NCBI GenBank assembly: GCA_046290435.1 | Contig: JBKAGO010000066.1 | Coordinates: 62,001-126,000, forward strand | Reading direction: 5' to 3' | DNA length: 64,000 bases | Origin: CAVQUE01 sp046290435 | GTDB taxonomy: Bacteria; Actinomycetota; Acidimicrobiia; Acidimicrobiales; UBA8592 | Shown: in pieces, positions 24,681 to 34,045 of the stretch | Layout of the letters: every line of letters starts with the position of its first letter | Position numbering within the stretch: position 1 is the first letter of the stretch | Notes under the pieces: model-generated | The model's database searches: none | Told to the model about the DNA's origin: nothing | What the model saw: only the letters and a program-made list of their open reading frames with translations | Made by a program: the position numbers and the translations under genes

Positions 24681-25577
24681 GTGCCCGACGCCGACGACGC
24701 CGATCGATCCGACCAGACCGCCGCCCCCGGCCCGAGCAGTGCCTCGCCCGCACCGCTGGTTCCCGGGGCACGCCCGACCATTGGTGGTCTGTCGCCGGTG
24801 CTGTCGCGCATCGGGGCCCGGCCCGATGCCGTGGACGAGATGCGTGGCACGATCGTCTCCCGGTCGGCCATCCGGCGCCACGAACGGCTGCGCCCCGCCA
24901 CGTTGATGATGCTCGCCGACGTCGTGGTGGGTATGCGCCACGAGGCCAGGGTCGAGGAGTGGACCTTCACCACCGACTATTCGTGGCGCCTCGCCGACCG
25001 TCGCCCCGTCGCCGAAGGCGAGACCATCACCGCCGCAGCCCGCGAGCTGCGGATCGGACGCCGCCTCATCATCGAGGCGGTCGACTATCTCGACGATTCC
25101 GGCGCTCTGTTGGCCAGTACACAGATCACGTTCATGCGGACCCCGCAGCGACCCGGCGACGACCCCAAGCCCGACATCTCCGGCGTGCGTGCCCTCATGG
25201 CGGGCGCTCCGGAGGAACCGCTCGAGACGCCGCTGGTCGAAGCGGCAGGCCTCGAGATCATCGACGCCGCGGCGGGCACGGTGCGCCTCGAGATCAGCGA
25301 CCGCATCCGACGTCCCGGAGGCATGGTGCAGGGCTCGATCATGACCCTGCTGGGCGAGGTCGCCGCCGAGACCATGGCCGAGCACACCCTCGGTGGCCCC
25401 TGCATCGTCACCGGCCTCGATGTGCGGTACCTCCTGGGCGGCCGCACCGGTCCGCTCGTCACCCGTTCGTCGTGGGTGGGCCCGCCCGAGCGGGGCACCG
25501 TCGCCGTCGACGTCGTCGACACCGGCCGCGACGATGCGCTCACCACCACCTTCTACGTGCAGGTCGAACCGCTCTGA
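24681..25577 (+). CDS. double-hotdog thioesterase-family protein
   Basis: A 298-residue protein with two hotdog folds. The first (about residues 50-155) reads LRPATLMMLADVVVGM ... WTFTTDYSWRL; the second (about 190-298) contains RRPGGMVQGSIMTLLGEVAAET, the PaaI/acyl-CoA thioesterase signature, and ends with a typical strand TTTFYVQVEPL. It probably hydrolyses acyl-CoA or aryl-CoA thioesters in lipid metabolism. The N-terminal 30 residues are disordered. Single gene; GTG start with a -10 box 6 bases upstream. Confidence 0.85.
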   Translation: MPDADDADRSDQTAAPGPSSASPAPLVPGARPTIGGLSPVLSRIGARPDAVDEMRGTIVSRSAIRRHERLRPATLMMLADVVVGMRHEARVEEWTFTTDYSWRLADRRPVAEGETITAAARELRIGRRLIIEAVDYLDDSGALLASTQITFMRTPQRPGDDPKPDISGVRALMAGAPEEPLETPLVEAAGLEIIDAAAGTVRLEISDRIRRPGGMVQGSIMTLLGEVAAETMAEHTLGGPCIVTGLDVRYLLGGRTGPLVTRSSWVGPPERGTVAVDVVDTGRDDALTTTFYVQVEPL

Positions 25578-25661
25578 CCTACCCGACGCCGGAGCCAGTG
25601 GTGGCGGCAGGTGCGGACATGGACGGGCATCGAGGGCGCTCGATGTCGGCTGCGGTGTCGA

Positions 25662-26462
25662 TCAGAGGTCGAAGACCAGATCGATGCGACGGTTGCGCTC
25701 GGCATCGTCGCCGTCGTCGCCGTGGGTCAGGGGCCGGCTCGAACCTCGTCCGAGCGCCGTCACCTGGGCTCGGGCGGCGCCGGCATCGATGACGGCCTCT
25801 GCGAAGGCCTGGGCCCGCCGTCGCGTCGTGTCGAGTGCAGCGATGGGATCGCCGATGTCGTCGAGGTGGGCCACCACCGTCACCTGGCGGGCAGTTCCAT
25901 CTGCCAACACCGAGGCGACGGCTTCGGCGACCGGCAGCAGCGCAGGGTCCAGTGCAGCGGTATCGGGTGCCCATGCCGCAGCGTCATCGACGCGGACCTC
26001 GAGCGAGTCCGGGGCGTCGGCACGTTCGTCGAGGACCAGGGCATCGAGGACGGCGTCGGGACCCGCCAACGTCTCGGCGACGGCGATCACCGCGTCGGCC
26101 TCGTCTCGTCCGGGCACCGCGCCGATGAGGTGGATCCGGTCGTCGGCCCAGATCGCGCCCAGCGACGGAAGGTCGCCGGCCTCGGCGCGAGCCAGCGACG
26201 CTGCGACCTCCGGGGGCGCATCGTCATCGATCACCGCATCGGGGTCGGACCGGGCGACCGCCGACGTCGGAGTGGTCGCCTCCGCAGGCGGGGCCGTGGG
26301 CTCGGCGGTCGGTTCGGGCTGTGCGGTCGGTTCGAGAGTCGGAGTGTCTGCGTCGTCGTCGAATTCGATCAACCCGGTCACCCAGAGCAGGAACGGGACG
26401 AGGAGCGCGGCGGCCACGACCAGTATCCAGTTGCTCGATCCGAACGGTCGATCGTCGCTCAT
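25662..26462 (-). CDS. membrane-anchored OmpA-like peptidoglycan-associated protein
   Basis: A 266-residue protein: one N-terminal membrane helix (about residues 13-33, WILVVAAALLVPFLLWVTG), a Pro/Thr/Glu-rich linker to residue 75, a BON-like middle domain (about 85-160), and a C-terminal OmpA-family domain with VTVVAHLDDIGDP, RRRAQAFAEAVIDAG and the ending DDAERNRRIDLVFDL, the family peptidoglycan-binding signature (N-x2-L/D..R-x2-R..R-x-V). The architecture resembles mycobacterial ArfA. Start 26462 follows GAGGA. Confidence 0.86.
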   Translation of the reverse strand: MSDDRPFGSSNWILVVAAALLVPFLLWVTGLIEFDDDADTPTLEPTAQPEPTAEPTAPPAEATTPTSAVARSDPDAVIDDDAPPEVAASLARAEAGDLPSLGAIWADDRIHLIGAVPGRDEADAVIAVAETLAGPDAVLDALVLDERADAPDSLEVRVDDAAAWAPDTAALDPALLPVAEAVASVLADGTARQVTVVAHLDDIGDPIAALDTTRRRAQAFAEAVIDAGAARAQVTALGRGSSRPLTHGDDGDDAERNRRIDLVFDL

Positions 26463-26682
26463 CGGGTCCTCGCCAGAGAGAGTCGCCGGTGTGCGGTACA
26501 CCGCCCGGCAGAGCCAGGGAATCGTCAGGCGGCACCGACGTCAACGCCGGCAGCGTGAAACAGCGCAAAGGAGGCCCCGATCCGCCACCCGGTGCGGTCG
26601 AACGGCTACCTGAGGTGAGGTCGCTGCTGAGTCGTGCGGCGCAAGGATCCCAGCTCAGCTGGCCGGGCCCGGACCTTGTCCG

Positions 26683-26688
26683 TACGGT
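26683..26688 (+). promoter_or_regulatory. -10 box for leaderless membrane protein gene
   Basis: TACGGT, 8 bases upstream of ATG 26697. Confidence 0.5.
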
Positions 26689-26696
26689 GGTCGGAC

Positions 26697-27143
26697 ATGG
26701 AAGCACTGGTCATCGCTCTCGCCGTTGTGGCGATCATCCTGATCGTCCTCTGGCTGTTGCGGTGGTTCCAGCGCCGCCGGTCGAACGGTTCCACGCCCGG
26801 CCAGGACCGTGTCGAGCTGCCAGTGGTCGTCGTGATCGACATCCCTCACGGGCAACGAGCCTCCCTCGTCGCTGCGCTGGAGAAGCGCCTCGACGATCCC
26901 ATCCGCATCGGAGCCGGCGCCCACCGCTCGATGGTGCCGCCGCCTTCGGCGACCGTGCCCGGGCGCGACCAGGTGGTCATCAACTCCCGGAATGGCTCCC
27001 GCACCCTCGACCTCGTGCTCGCCGAACTGCGTGGCCGTGGGTTCCGGGTCGAGTCCGCCGAGGGACGCACCATCACCCTGTCGGGTTGGGCCGGCGCCGA
27101 GGCGACCGTCGCGGTGCGCGGCGTGGGCCGCGACGCAGCCTGA
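26697..27143 (+). CDS. small membrane-anchored hypothetical protein
   Basis: 148 residues: an N-terminal membrane helix (about residues 3-22) followed by WFQRRR and a basic stretch, then a soluble domain with RVELPVVVVIDIPHGQRASL and a glycine-rich ending. No family recognised. It is divergent from the OmpA-like gene, with only a 234-base gap. Confidence 0.65.
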   Translation: MEALVIALAVVAIILIVLWLLRWFQRRRSNGSTPGQDRVELPVVVVIDIPHGQRASLVAALEKRLDDPIRIGAGAHRSMVPPPSATVPGRDQVVINSRNGSRTLDLVLAELRGRGFRVESAEGRTITLSGWAGAEATVAVRGVGRDAA

Positions 27144-27161
27144 CCGACGTCGGCCAGGCGG

Positions 27162-28601
27162 CTACAGCTCCACCACGGGCAACCCGAGGCGAGCCGCCAA
27201 CTCGACCAGTTCGGCATGGACATCGCCATGGGCGATGCAGAGGTGGTGCTCGAGCCCTTCGGCAACGAAGGTGTGCAGCACCTCGTGGACGGAGGATTCG
27301 AAGGTGACGACCCCGGCGGTGCCGCGATAGGGGAGCGGCCGGTCGATGATGTCGACCGAACCGACCACCATCCGCAGCACTCCCCGCGACTGCGAGAGGC
27401 GGGCGACGGTCGCCGGGCCGGGCCGAAGCGAGAACTCGTGGGTCAGTGCGACGCGGCGGTTGGGGTGGCGAGCCGCCTGCGGCGGCGCCTGCGGTGATGC
27501 CATCGAGAACGGGGCCACGCCGCAGTGCCACACCACGGCGGTGTCGTCATCGGCGTCGATGTCGACGAGGTCGGCGAGGAACGCCGGGGTTCCCGTCAGC
27601 CACTGCAGCACCAACAGCGTGACCGATCCGAGGGCGTCGGCCTCGCAGCCGCCGGGGATCCCGTGGCTCGCACAATGGGCCAGAGCGGTGCAGACGGCGC
27701 CGTGGCAGTCCTCGAAGCACTCGGGCCAACATCGTGTCGCCACCGCGTCGAGACCGAACTGCTCGCTCAGCTCGTCGAGACGTCCCGCGAGGCGCAACGA
27801 CGGCTCGATCTCCTCCGGCCCGAGGTCGTCGAGCCCCCCGAGCTGCGACGACAGCTCCACCCGCACGCCGTCGGTCGACTCGACGGGTTCGATCAGCGTC
27901 AACTGTTCGATCGGCAGGCGCACGGCTGATACCCCGAGCCGAGCGGCCGCAGGTGCGCCGAGATCGCAGGGCTCGAAACCGTCGGGGCGATCACCGATGA
28001 TCCCCAACCGGCTGCGCCCGAGGCGGGCTACGACCGTGTCGACCGCCCGCGCTGCGGTCGAGTCGCCGGTCGGGGTCGGCGGCGCGGCGATGGGTGGGCG
28101 CGGCGCAGGGGGCCGGCGCAGGACCTCGCGCAGCGCATCAGCGGCGTCGGGCAGCCGGGGATCGTGATGGAGATGACGGACCGGACGGTCTTCGAGGCCC
28201 AACCGGTAGGCGGCGAGGGTCAGGCCACACAATGAGTTGAGCCGGAGCCGGCCGCCGTTGCGCTGGTCCGGGAACGACCAGAGCACGATCGGCGCCGACG
28301 TGGCGGCCGCCACATGCGCGACGAAGCGGCTGTCGGTGAAGGTCGCCTGCACGACCACCACGACGTCGGGCTCGAACGCCCAGGCGGCCACTGCGCCGAT
28401 GACGGTGTCGGGATCGGTCACGAGGCTGCCCGAACCCGTCACGTCCGACACGACATCGCCGACCACCGCCGCGGCCGCGGCCGCGAGCTCCCCGGCGAGA
28501 TCGGTGTCGAAGGTGCCCCGGGCGACGGCCACCACGGCTGCCGAGGCCACCGAAGCCCGAGGGAACGGGACCGACGCAGTCGTCGGGCGAGGTGCGGTCA
28601 T
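27162..28601 (-). CDS. L-fucose/L-arabinose isomerase-fold protein
   Basis: A 479-residue protein resembling the fucose isomerase-like superfamily: an N-terminal Rossmann-like region (SVASAAVVAVARGTFDTD; LVLxPDVVVVVQATFTDSRFV) and a C-terminal half with CWPECFEDCHGAVCTALAHC, VWHCGVAPFSMA and VEGLEHHLCIAHGDVHAEL, the expected metal-site region. Such proteins interconvert aldoses and ketoses, but distant members have other roles. The gene is embedded in a stress-type cluster, downstream of the phosphoribosyltransferase on the same strand (115-base gap). A GGGAC-N4-GTCC site is upstream. ATG 28601 follows GGTGGAG. Confidence 0.75.
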   Translation of the reverse strand: MTAPRPTTASVPFPRASVASAAVVAVARGTFDTDLAGELAAAAAAVVGDVVSDVTGSGSLVTDPDTVIGAVAAWAFEPDVVVVVQATFTDSRFVAHVAAATSAPIVLWSFPDQRNGGRLRLNSLCGLTLAAYRLGLEDRPVRHLHHDPRLPDAADALREVLRRPPAPRPPIAAPPTPTGDSTAARAVDTVVARLGRSRLGIIGDRPDGFEPCDLGAPAAARLGVSAVRLPIEQLTLIEPVESTDGVRVELSSQLGGLDDLGPEEIEPSLRLAGRLDELSEQFGLDAVATRCWPECFEDCHGAVCTALAHCASHGIPGGCEADALGSVTLLVLQWLTGTPAFLADLVDIDADDDTAVVWHCGVAPFSMASPQAPPQAARHPNRRVALTHEFSLRPGPATVARLSQSRGVLRMVVGSVDIIDRPLPYRGTAGVVTFESSVHEVLHTFVAEGLEHHLCIAHGDVHAELVELAARLGLPVVEL

Positions 28602-28657
28602 GACTCCACCTTCGCAACGCCGGGTACCGCGAGGGAGGGGCCAACGTCCTCTCTGTA

Positions 28658-28670
28658 GGGACCGATGTCC
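28658..28670. promoter_or_regulatory. DosR-like box
   Basis: GGGACCGATGTCC matches the core GGGAC-N4-GTCC of the mycobacterial DosR/DevR motif. It is 57 bases upstream of the isomerase-like gene, suitable for an activator. Only one clear copy was seen. Confidence 0.35.
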
Positions 28671-28716
28671 GTCCAGCGGGCCCTCCAGCGAAGGGGGTAG
28701 CGGGCGGACGGACAGC

Positions 28717-29370
28717 TCAGGCAGCCAGGCAGGCCGCGACCTCGTCGTCGGCGACCTGGCCGAAGCGGCGGTAGTGACGCCCGACGCTGGCGAACCCCTC
28801 CGGGGTGGCCACCGCCACGTAGACATCGGCGGCATCTCCCAGACGTCCCACCCAGTCCGGTGGCGCCACCGGGGTGGCCAACACCACCTGCGCGGCGCCG
28901 GCGGCGCGCGCCACTCGGCAGGCCGCAGCCGCCGTGGCGCCCGTGGCGACGCCGTCGTCGACCACCACGACCCGGGCGCCGGCGAGGGGGACACCGGGCC
29001 GGTCGCCTCGGTAGCGGCGCACGCGACGCTCCAGTTCGGCGACCTCTTCCGCTTCGACCCGCCTGATGGTGGCCTCGTCGATGCCGGCCATGGCGACGAC
29101 GTCTTCGTTCAGGACCCGCACGCCATGTTCGCCGATGGCGCCCATGGCCAGCTCGGGTTGGATGGGGACGCCCAGCTTGCGCACGACGATGACGTCGAGC
29201 GGTGCATCGAGCGCGGCTGCGACCACGCGGGCCACAGGCACCCCGCCGCGCGGCAGCCCGACGACGACCGTCGGTGTCTCGGGGTCGGGGTGGGGGAGTT
29301 CGTCGCGCAGCAGGGCCGCCAGCCGTCGGCCCGCGTCGGCGCGGTCGGCGAAGGTGGCGGTCGGGTTCAT
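28717..29370 (-). CDS. phosphoribosyltransferase-domain protein
   Basis: A 217-residue type I phosphoribosyltransferase fold with the PRPP loop VVVVDDGVATGATAAAAC at about residues 130-147. The N-terminal region contains PTVVVGLPRGGVPVA. Relatives (Rv0571c type) belong to the hypoxia/dormancy response in mycobacteria and are often fused to or beside hydrolases; the base substrate is unknown. It lies 5 bases after the universal stress gene stop, so the two are one operon. A GAGGAG sits 8 bases upstream of the start. Confidence 0.83.
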   Translation of the reverse strand: MNPTATFADRADAGRRLAALLRDELPHPDPETPTVVVGLPRGGVPVARVVAAALDAPLDVIVVRKLGVPIQPELAMGAIGEHGVRVLNEDVVAMAGIDEATIRRVEAEEVAELERRVRRYRGDRPGVPLAGARVVVVDDGVATGATAAAACRVARAAGAAQVVLATPVAPPDWVGRLGDAADVYVAVATPEGFASVGRHYRRFGQVADDEVAACLAA

Positions 29371-29375
29371 CGCGA

Positions 29376-30311
29376 TCACTCCTCGATGGATTCGGGAGGT
29401 GCCGGGATGACCACCCCGGGACAGCTCAGGTGGTGGATCACCCAGTTCGCGACCGAACCCAGCATCATGCCCAGCAGGCCGCGGTGGGCCCGCTCGCCGA
29501 CGACCAGCAGGTCGCGGTCGGCGGCGAGGTCCACCAGCCCTTGCGCTGCGGGGCCCACGTCGAAGGCACGGACGAAACGGCCTGCTTCGCCGATCTCGTG
29601 CTCGGCCTGCAGGACGCCGGCCTCGAACCGGCGCTCCGACGCGGCGCGCAAGGCCTGCCAGGTGGAGGTGTCGAGGCCCTCGTAGCCGGTGGCGGCCGGC
29701 TCCCAGAAGCCCGCAGCACAGACCTCGGCATCGGGCCCGGCGAAGTGGTGCGCCCACACCAGCGCGTTGACCGAGGTGTCGGATCCGTCGACGCCGACCA
29801 CGACGCGCTCGATGCCGCGGGCCGTGGCGGTCGCCGGCACGATGACGCACGGGCGGTCGGAGTGGGTTGCGACCTGATGGCTGACCGAACCGAGCAGCAG
29901 CCGGCGGAAGCCCCCACGGCCCCTGCAGCCGACCACGACCAGATCGGCATCGGCGTCGTCGACTGCCTCGAGGATGGCGCGTGCCGCGCCCCCGAGATAG
30001 GTGGACACCTCGATGGGCGTTCCGGTCGCGGCGCTGAGTTCGCCGGCGGTGGCGGTCACCGCAGCCGTGACGCCGTACTCGACCTCGGCGTCGCCGGTCG
30101 ATCGATCGTCGCCGCCGACGGCCATCGGCACCTCCGACGGTGCATGCTCGACCGCGACGACGGCCCGCACCAGCGAGGCCCGACCTGCGCCGACGCGTGC
30201 GGCCCAGTCGAGGGCGCTGCGGGAATTGTCGGAATCGTCGCAGCCGACGATCCAGACGGAACCGTCGGCGTCCGACGATACGGCGGTGGTCTTGGTGCTG
30301 AGCTCGGTCAT
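29376..30311 (-). CDS. tandem universal stress protein (two UspA domains)
   Basis: A 311-residue protein with two UspA domains. Domain 1 (about residues 15-150) has VVGCRGRGGFRRLLLGSVSHQV, the ATP-binding G-2x-G-9x-G(S/T) motif; domain 2 (about 155-300) has VVGERAHRGLLGMMLGSVANWV. This two-domain form is typical of actinobacterial stress proteins induced by hypoxia or stasis. The start 30311 has GGTGG just upstream; an alternative ATG is at 30323. It is divergent from the P-type ATPase gene. Confidence 0.93.
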   Translation of the reverse strand: MTELSTKTTAVSSDADGSVWIVGCDDSDNSRSALDWAARVGAGRASLVRAVVAVEHAPSEVPMAVGGDDRSTGDAEVEYGVTAAVTATAGELSAATGTPIEVSTYLGGAARAILEAVDDADADLVVVGCRGRGGFRRLLLGSVSHQVATHSDRPCVIVPATATARGIERVVVGVDGSDTSVNALVWAHHFAGPDAEVCAAGFWEPAATGYEGLDTSTWQALRAASERRFEAGVLQAEHEIGEAGRFVRAFDVGPAAQGLVDLAADRDLLVVGERAHRGLLGMMLGSVANWVIHHLSCPGVVIPAPPESIEE

Positions 30312-30441
30312 GGCCACCAGCATGTCCGACGGCGGCGCGCCCGTGCAGGGCCTATGGTCATCGCCGCCTGTCGGCCCGCGCCCGCCGGCGTCGGTTGACG
30401 GCGCGGCGACCCCTCCGAGGTCTCGGGTGCAGCCTGGTGGG

Positions 30442-30447
30442 TAACGT
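30442..30447 (+). promoter_or_regulatory. -10 box for leaderless P-type ATPase gene
   Basis: TAACGT, 7 bases upstream of GTG 30455, in frame with the protein; it makes a longer upstream start unnecessary. Confidence 0.5.
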
Positions 30448-30454
30448 CGTCGTC

Positions 30455-33295
30455 GTGCCCGACGATCGAGTCCCCGGCGAGCCGGTCGCGACCGATGGCA
30501 CTGCGGTCGACCCCGACGCCGGCACCGCTCCCTGGGCGACCACCGTCGCCGAGGTCGCCGCCCGCCACGACGTCGACCCGATCGTCGGGCTCGAGGCCGG
30601 CGAAGCGGCCGGACGCCTCGACCGCGTCGGCCGCAACGAGCTCACTGCGACCGAGGCGGAGCCGTGGTGGCGGCGACTGCTGGCCCAGTTCACCGACCCG
30701 CTCGTGGTGCTCCTGCTCGCTGCGATCGTGATCTCGCCGACCGCCTGGCTGCTCGAAGGCGCCGACGAGGCGCCGTTCGAGGCCATCGTCATCGCCGTGG
30801 TGGTGATCCTCAACGCGGTCATCGGGCTCTGGCAGGAGGCCAGGGCAGAGGCCGCGGTCGCAGCGCTCGCCCGGCTCGCGGCGCCGATGGCCCGGGTACG
30901 TCGCGACGGGATCACCCGCGAGATCCCCGCCGGCGAGGTCGTACCCGGCGATGTGCTCCTGTTGGCCGAGGGCGATGCGGTCTGTGCCGACGCCCGACTG
31001 ATCGAGGTCGCGTCGTTGCGGGTTGCCGAGGCTGCGCTCACCGGCGAGAGCGAGCCCGTCCAGAAGCGTGTCGAGCCGGTCGATGGCCCGACGGTCGTCG
31101 GCGACCGGGTGAACATGGTGTTCTCCGCAACGGCGGTCTCGGCTGGTCGCGGCGAGGCCATCGTGACCTCGACGGCGATGGCCACCGAGATCGGCCGGAT
31201 CGCAACGATGCTCGAGGGCACCGAGGCGGCTCCCACGCCCCTACAGCGCGAGATCGCGCTGGTGGGCAGGGTCCTGGGCATCGCCGTCGTCGCCATCGCG
31301 CTGGTGGTCCTCGGCGCCATCTTCGCCACGTCCGACATCGACTCCGGCGGCGACGTCATGGACGCGCTGCTCGTTGCGGTGTCGCTGGCGGTTGCCGCCG
31401 TTCCCGAGGGCTTGCCGGCCATCCTCGCCGTCGTGTTGGCCCTCGGCGTGCAACGCATGGCCGGGCGCAACGCCATCGTGAAGAAGCTCCCGTCGGTGGA
31501 GACGCTCGGGTCGGCGTCGGTGATCTGCTCGGACAAGACGGGCACCCTGACCCGCAACGAGATGACCATCGAGCGGATCGTCACCGCATCGGGTGAGGCG
31601 GAACTCGTCGGCGGCAGCCCCGGTCCGAGCGGCGACGGTGGCGCCGAGTTGCGAAACGAGGGCGCCGTCGTGAGCGCCGGCCCGCTCCGGGACGAGATCG
31701 AACTGGTCGTCCGCGGTGGCAGCCTGGCCAACGACGCGTCGCTGCACCACGCCGACGGGCAGCTGGTCGCCAGCGGCGACCCGACCGAAACGGCCTTCCT
31801 CGTCGCCGAGGCCGAGCTCGGCACCGCGGACGCCCGGCGGCGGTACCGGCGGGTCCACGAGCTGCCGTTCAGTTCGGATCGCAAGATGATGAGCACCGTC
31901 GAAGTCGACGAGACCGACCCGGGCCATCCGCTCGTGGTCTCGAAGGGTGCACCGGACGTGTTGTTGGAGCACTGCACCCACGAGTGGATCGCCGGTGACG
32001 CCGTGGTGCTCAGCGCCGAGCGTCGGGAACGCATCGAGGCCGGCATCGAGGCCATGGCCGACGACGCCATGCGGACGCTGGCCGTCGCGTTCCGTCGCCT
32101 CGACGATCCCGGAAGGCCGATGGACGGATCGCTCGAGGAGGACCTCGTGTTCGTCGGCACGGTGGGCATCGTCGACCCGCCCCGGGCGGAGGCCCGCGAG
32201 GCCATCGCCGAGGCGCACGCCGCCGGCATCCGGATCGTCATGATCACCGGCGATCACCCCCGCACCGCCGGCCGCATCGCCCAGCAGCTGGGCATCACCG
32301 CCCGGGCCGACGACGCGGTGACCGGCGTCGAGATCGATGCCATGGACGACGCCACGTTCGAGCGCACGGTCCGCGAAGTGGCGGTGTTCGCCCGGGTGGC
32401 GCCCGAGCACAAGCTCCGCATCGTCGAGGTGCTGCGGTCCGGGGGCGACATCGTGGCGATGACCGGCGACGGCGTCAACGACGCCCCGGCCCTGAAGGCC
32501 GCGGACATCGGCGTGGCCATGGGCATCACCGGCACAGAGGTGTCGAAGGAAGCCGCCGAGATGATCCTGGCCGACGACGACTTCGCCACCATCGTCACCG
32601 CAGTACGCGAGGGCAGGAGCATCTTCTCGGGCATCCGCAAGTTCCTGCGGTACCTGCTGTCGTCGAACACCGGCGAGGTGCTCACGATGCTGATCGGGGT
32701 GTTGCTGGCCGCACAGCTGGCCCTCGACGAGACCGGCGAGGCGATCGCGGCCCCGCTGCTGGCGACCCAGATCCTGTGGATCAACCTGCTGACCGACACG
32801 ACGCTGGCGCTGGCGCTGGGCGTCGACCCTCCTGTCGACGACGTCATGGACGGACCTCCGCGCGGGCTGACGGATCGGGTCATCGATCGGGAGATGCAGC
32901 TCGGGGTGCTGTTGACGGGTTTCGTCATGGCCGTCGCGGCGCTGGTGGCGCTCGACGTGACGTTGGTGGGTGGGTGGCTGGGTGGCGACGGCGACATCGT
33001 CGAGGCCCGCACGATGGCGTTCACGACGCTGGTGGTGGCGCAGTTGTTCAACTGTGTGAACAGCCGCTCGTCGCGCACGAGCGCGCTGCGGGGGTTGTTC
33101 ACCAACCGACTGCTGTGGGGAGCGATCGCGCTGTCGCTGGCACTGCAGGTGCTGGTGGTGCACCTGCCGGCGCTCAACGAGGCCTTCGAGACCACCGGAC
33201 TGTCGGTGGGGCAGTGGCTGCTCTGCACGGCGCTGGCGAGCACGGTGCTGGTGGTCGACGAGGTGAAGAAGCTCGCGCTGCGTCACCTGGCCTGA
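30455..33295 (+). CDS. P-type ATPase, Ca2+-ATPase (SERCA/PMCA-like, CtpF type)
   Basis: A 946-residue cation pump. Motifs: TGES at 196-199, PEGLPAILA in transmembrane helix 4 at 317 (the PEGL element of Ca2+/Na+ type II pumps), the phosphorylated Asp360 in DKTGTLT, and TGDGVNDAPALKAADIG from 670. Type II with ten membrane helices and no N-terminal metal-binding domain. The mycobacterial relative ctpF is a DosR-regulon member. The transported ion is probably calcium but not proven. It is divergent from the universal stress operon; GTG 30455 has a -10 box 7 bases upstream. Confidence 0.92.
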   Translation: MPDDRVPGEPVATDGTAVDPDAGTAPWATTVAEVAARHDVDPIVGLEAGEAAGRLDRVGRNELTATEAEPWWRRLLAQFTDPLVVLLLAAIVISPTAWLLEGADEAPFEAIVIAVVVILNAVIGLWQEARAEAAVAALARLAAPMARVRRDGITREIPAGEVVPGDVLLLAEGDAVCADARLIEVASLRVAEAALTGESEPVQKRVEPVDGPTVVGDRVNMVFSATAVSAGRGEAIVTSTAMATEIGRIATMLEGTEAAPTPLQREIALVGRVLGIAVVAIALVVLGAIFATSDIDSGGDVMDALLVAVSLAVAAVPEGLPAILAVVLALGVQRMAGRNAIVKKLPSVETLGSASVICSDKTGTLTRNEMTIERIVTASGEAELVGGSPGPSGDGGAELRNEGAVVSAGPLRDEIELVVRGGSLANDASLHHADGQLVASGDPTETAFLVAEAELGTADARRRYRRVHELPFSSDRKMMSTVEVDETDPGHPLVVSKGAPDVLLEHCTHEWIAGDAVVLSAERRERIEAGIEAMADDAMRTLAVAFRRLDDPGRPMDGSLEEDLVFVGTVGIVDPPRAEAREAIAEAHAAGIRIVMITGDHPRTAGRIAQQLGITARADDAVTGVEIDAMDDATFERTVREVAVFARVAPEHKLRIVEVLRSGGDIVAMTGDGVNDAPALKAADIGVAMGITGTEVSKEAAEMILADDDFATIVTAVREGRSIFSGIRKFLRYLLSSNTGEVLTMLIGVLLAAQLALDETGEAIAAPLLATQILWINLLTDTTLALALGVDPPVDDVMDGPPRGLTDRVIDREMQLGVLLTGFVMAVAALVALDVTLVGGWLGGDGDIVEARTMAFTTLVVAQLFNCVNSRSSRTSALRGLFTNRLLWGAIALSLALQVLVVHLPALNEAFETTGLSVGQWLLCTALASTVLVVDEVKKLALRHLA

Positions 33296-33325
33296 TCGGG
33301 CATGGGACCGACCGGATCGAGCGGT

Positions 33326-33449
33326 CATTGGTTCTGGCGCCGAAACTGGTTGTTCTGGCGACGTTTTTCGGCGCCGGTGTGGTTGGCCATTGGTTCTGGC
33401 GCCGAAACTGGTTGTTCTGGCGACGTTTTTCGGCGCCGGTCCGGTTGGA
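33326..33449. repeat. 62-base tandem duplication containing a long hairpin
   Basis: Two copies, 33326-33387 and 33388-33449, identical over 53 bases and differing in the last 9. Each carries a 10-base perfect inverted repeat GGCGCCGAAA/TTTCGGCGCC (33336-33345 with 33366-33375; second copy shifted by 62). Placed between convergent genes, it probably acts as a duplicated bidirectional terminator, though a REP-type element is also possible. Confidence 0.7.
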
Positions 33450-33455
33450 CGTTGG

Positions 33456-34001
33456 TCAGGCTCGGCAGTGGGCGGAAACCGCGTCGAGGTAGCGGCGGGT
33501 GCCCCGGCGTTGGAGCCAGTGGCCGATGGGGCCGCTCAGGCGAGCCAGCAGCGTCGCGGGTTCGAACACCACGTCGATGTCGAAGGTGACCTCGCCGGCG
33601 TCGTTGCGGTTGACGGTGAACGACTCGATCCCTCGTTCGGGGTGACCGGGCAAGGTCGCATACGTGAACCCCGCCCGGCGCGGCTCGTCGAACACCTCGA
33701 CCACCCGGCACGGTGCAAGGACCCACAAGCCGGCCTGGCGGGTGGCCACGACGACCGTGGCCCCGACCACCGGCGCGTGCGACGGCGTCACCGACATGCC
33801 CGACCCGCGCTGCGCGACCCAGCTCGACACGGCGGCGCGCCCCCGATCCCACACCTCCTCGCCGCTCCCGCAGGCGACCGCGTGATGTTCCACGGTCATG
33901 TCGTCGGCGGGATCGCCCGGGAGGTGGGTGGGCGAGGTCGCCGAGACCTCGCGGAGGTAGCGGTCGATGACGTCGGGGCTCGGTCGGCGCAGGGAGATCA
34001 C
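33456..34001 (-). CDS. DUF1990 family protein
   Basis: A 181-residue SRPBCC-type protein matching DUF1990: SLRRPSPDVIDRYLREVS at the N-terminus, HHAVACGSGEEVWDRGRAAV, GFTYATLPGHPERGIESF, and the ending WLQRRGTRRYLDAV. The family is common in actinobacteria and its role is unknown; the fold suggests a hydrophobic-ligand pocket. GTG 34001 is the likely start. Convergent with the P-type ATPase gene across the duplicated hairpin. Confidence 0.84.
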   Translation of the reverse strand: MISLRRPSPDVIDRYLREVSATSPTHLPGDPADDMTVEHHAVACGSGEEVWDRGRAAVSSWVAQRGSGMSVTPSHAPVVGATVVVATRQAGLWVLAPCRVVEVFDEPRRAGFTYATLPGHPERGIESFTVNRNDAGEVTFDIDVVFEPATLLARLSGPIGHWLQRRGTRRYLDAVSAHCRA

Positions 34002-34045
34002 CCGTGCAGTGTGCAACGCCCGGCGCCCGCCGGCGCAGCCAACCG

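Noticed and set aside
28648..28660. A second DosR-like box (GGGGCCAACGTCC)
   Set aside because: Spacing is one base short of the GGGAC-N4-GTCC pattern and the left half deviates.
30358..32247. A 629-codon antisense frame over the P-type ATPase
   Set aside because: Shadow; serine/arginine/threonine-rich with no motif, while the sense strand has all P-type motifs.
33326..33449. Insertion sequence ends
   Set aside because: No transposase and no target duplication; the hairpin is duplicated directly, not inverted at two ends.
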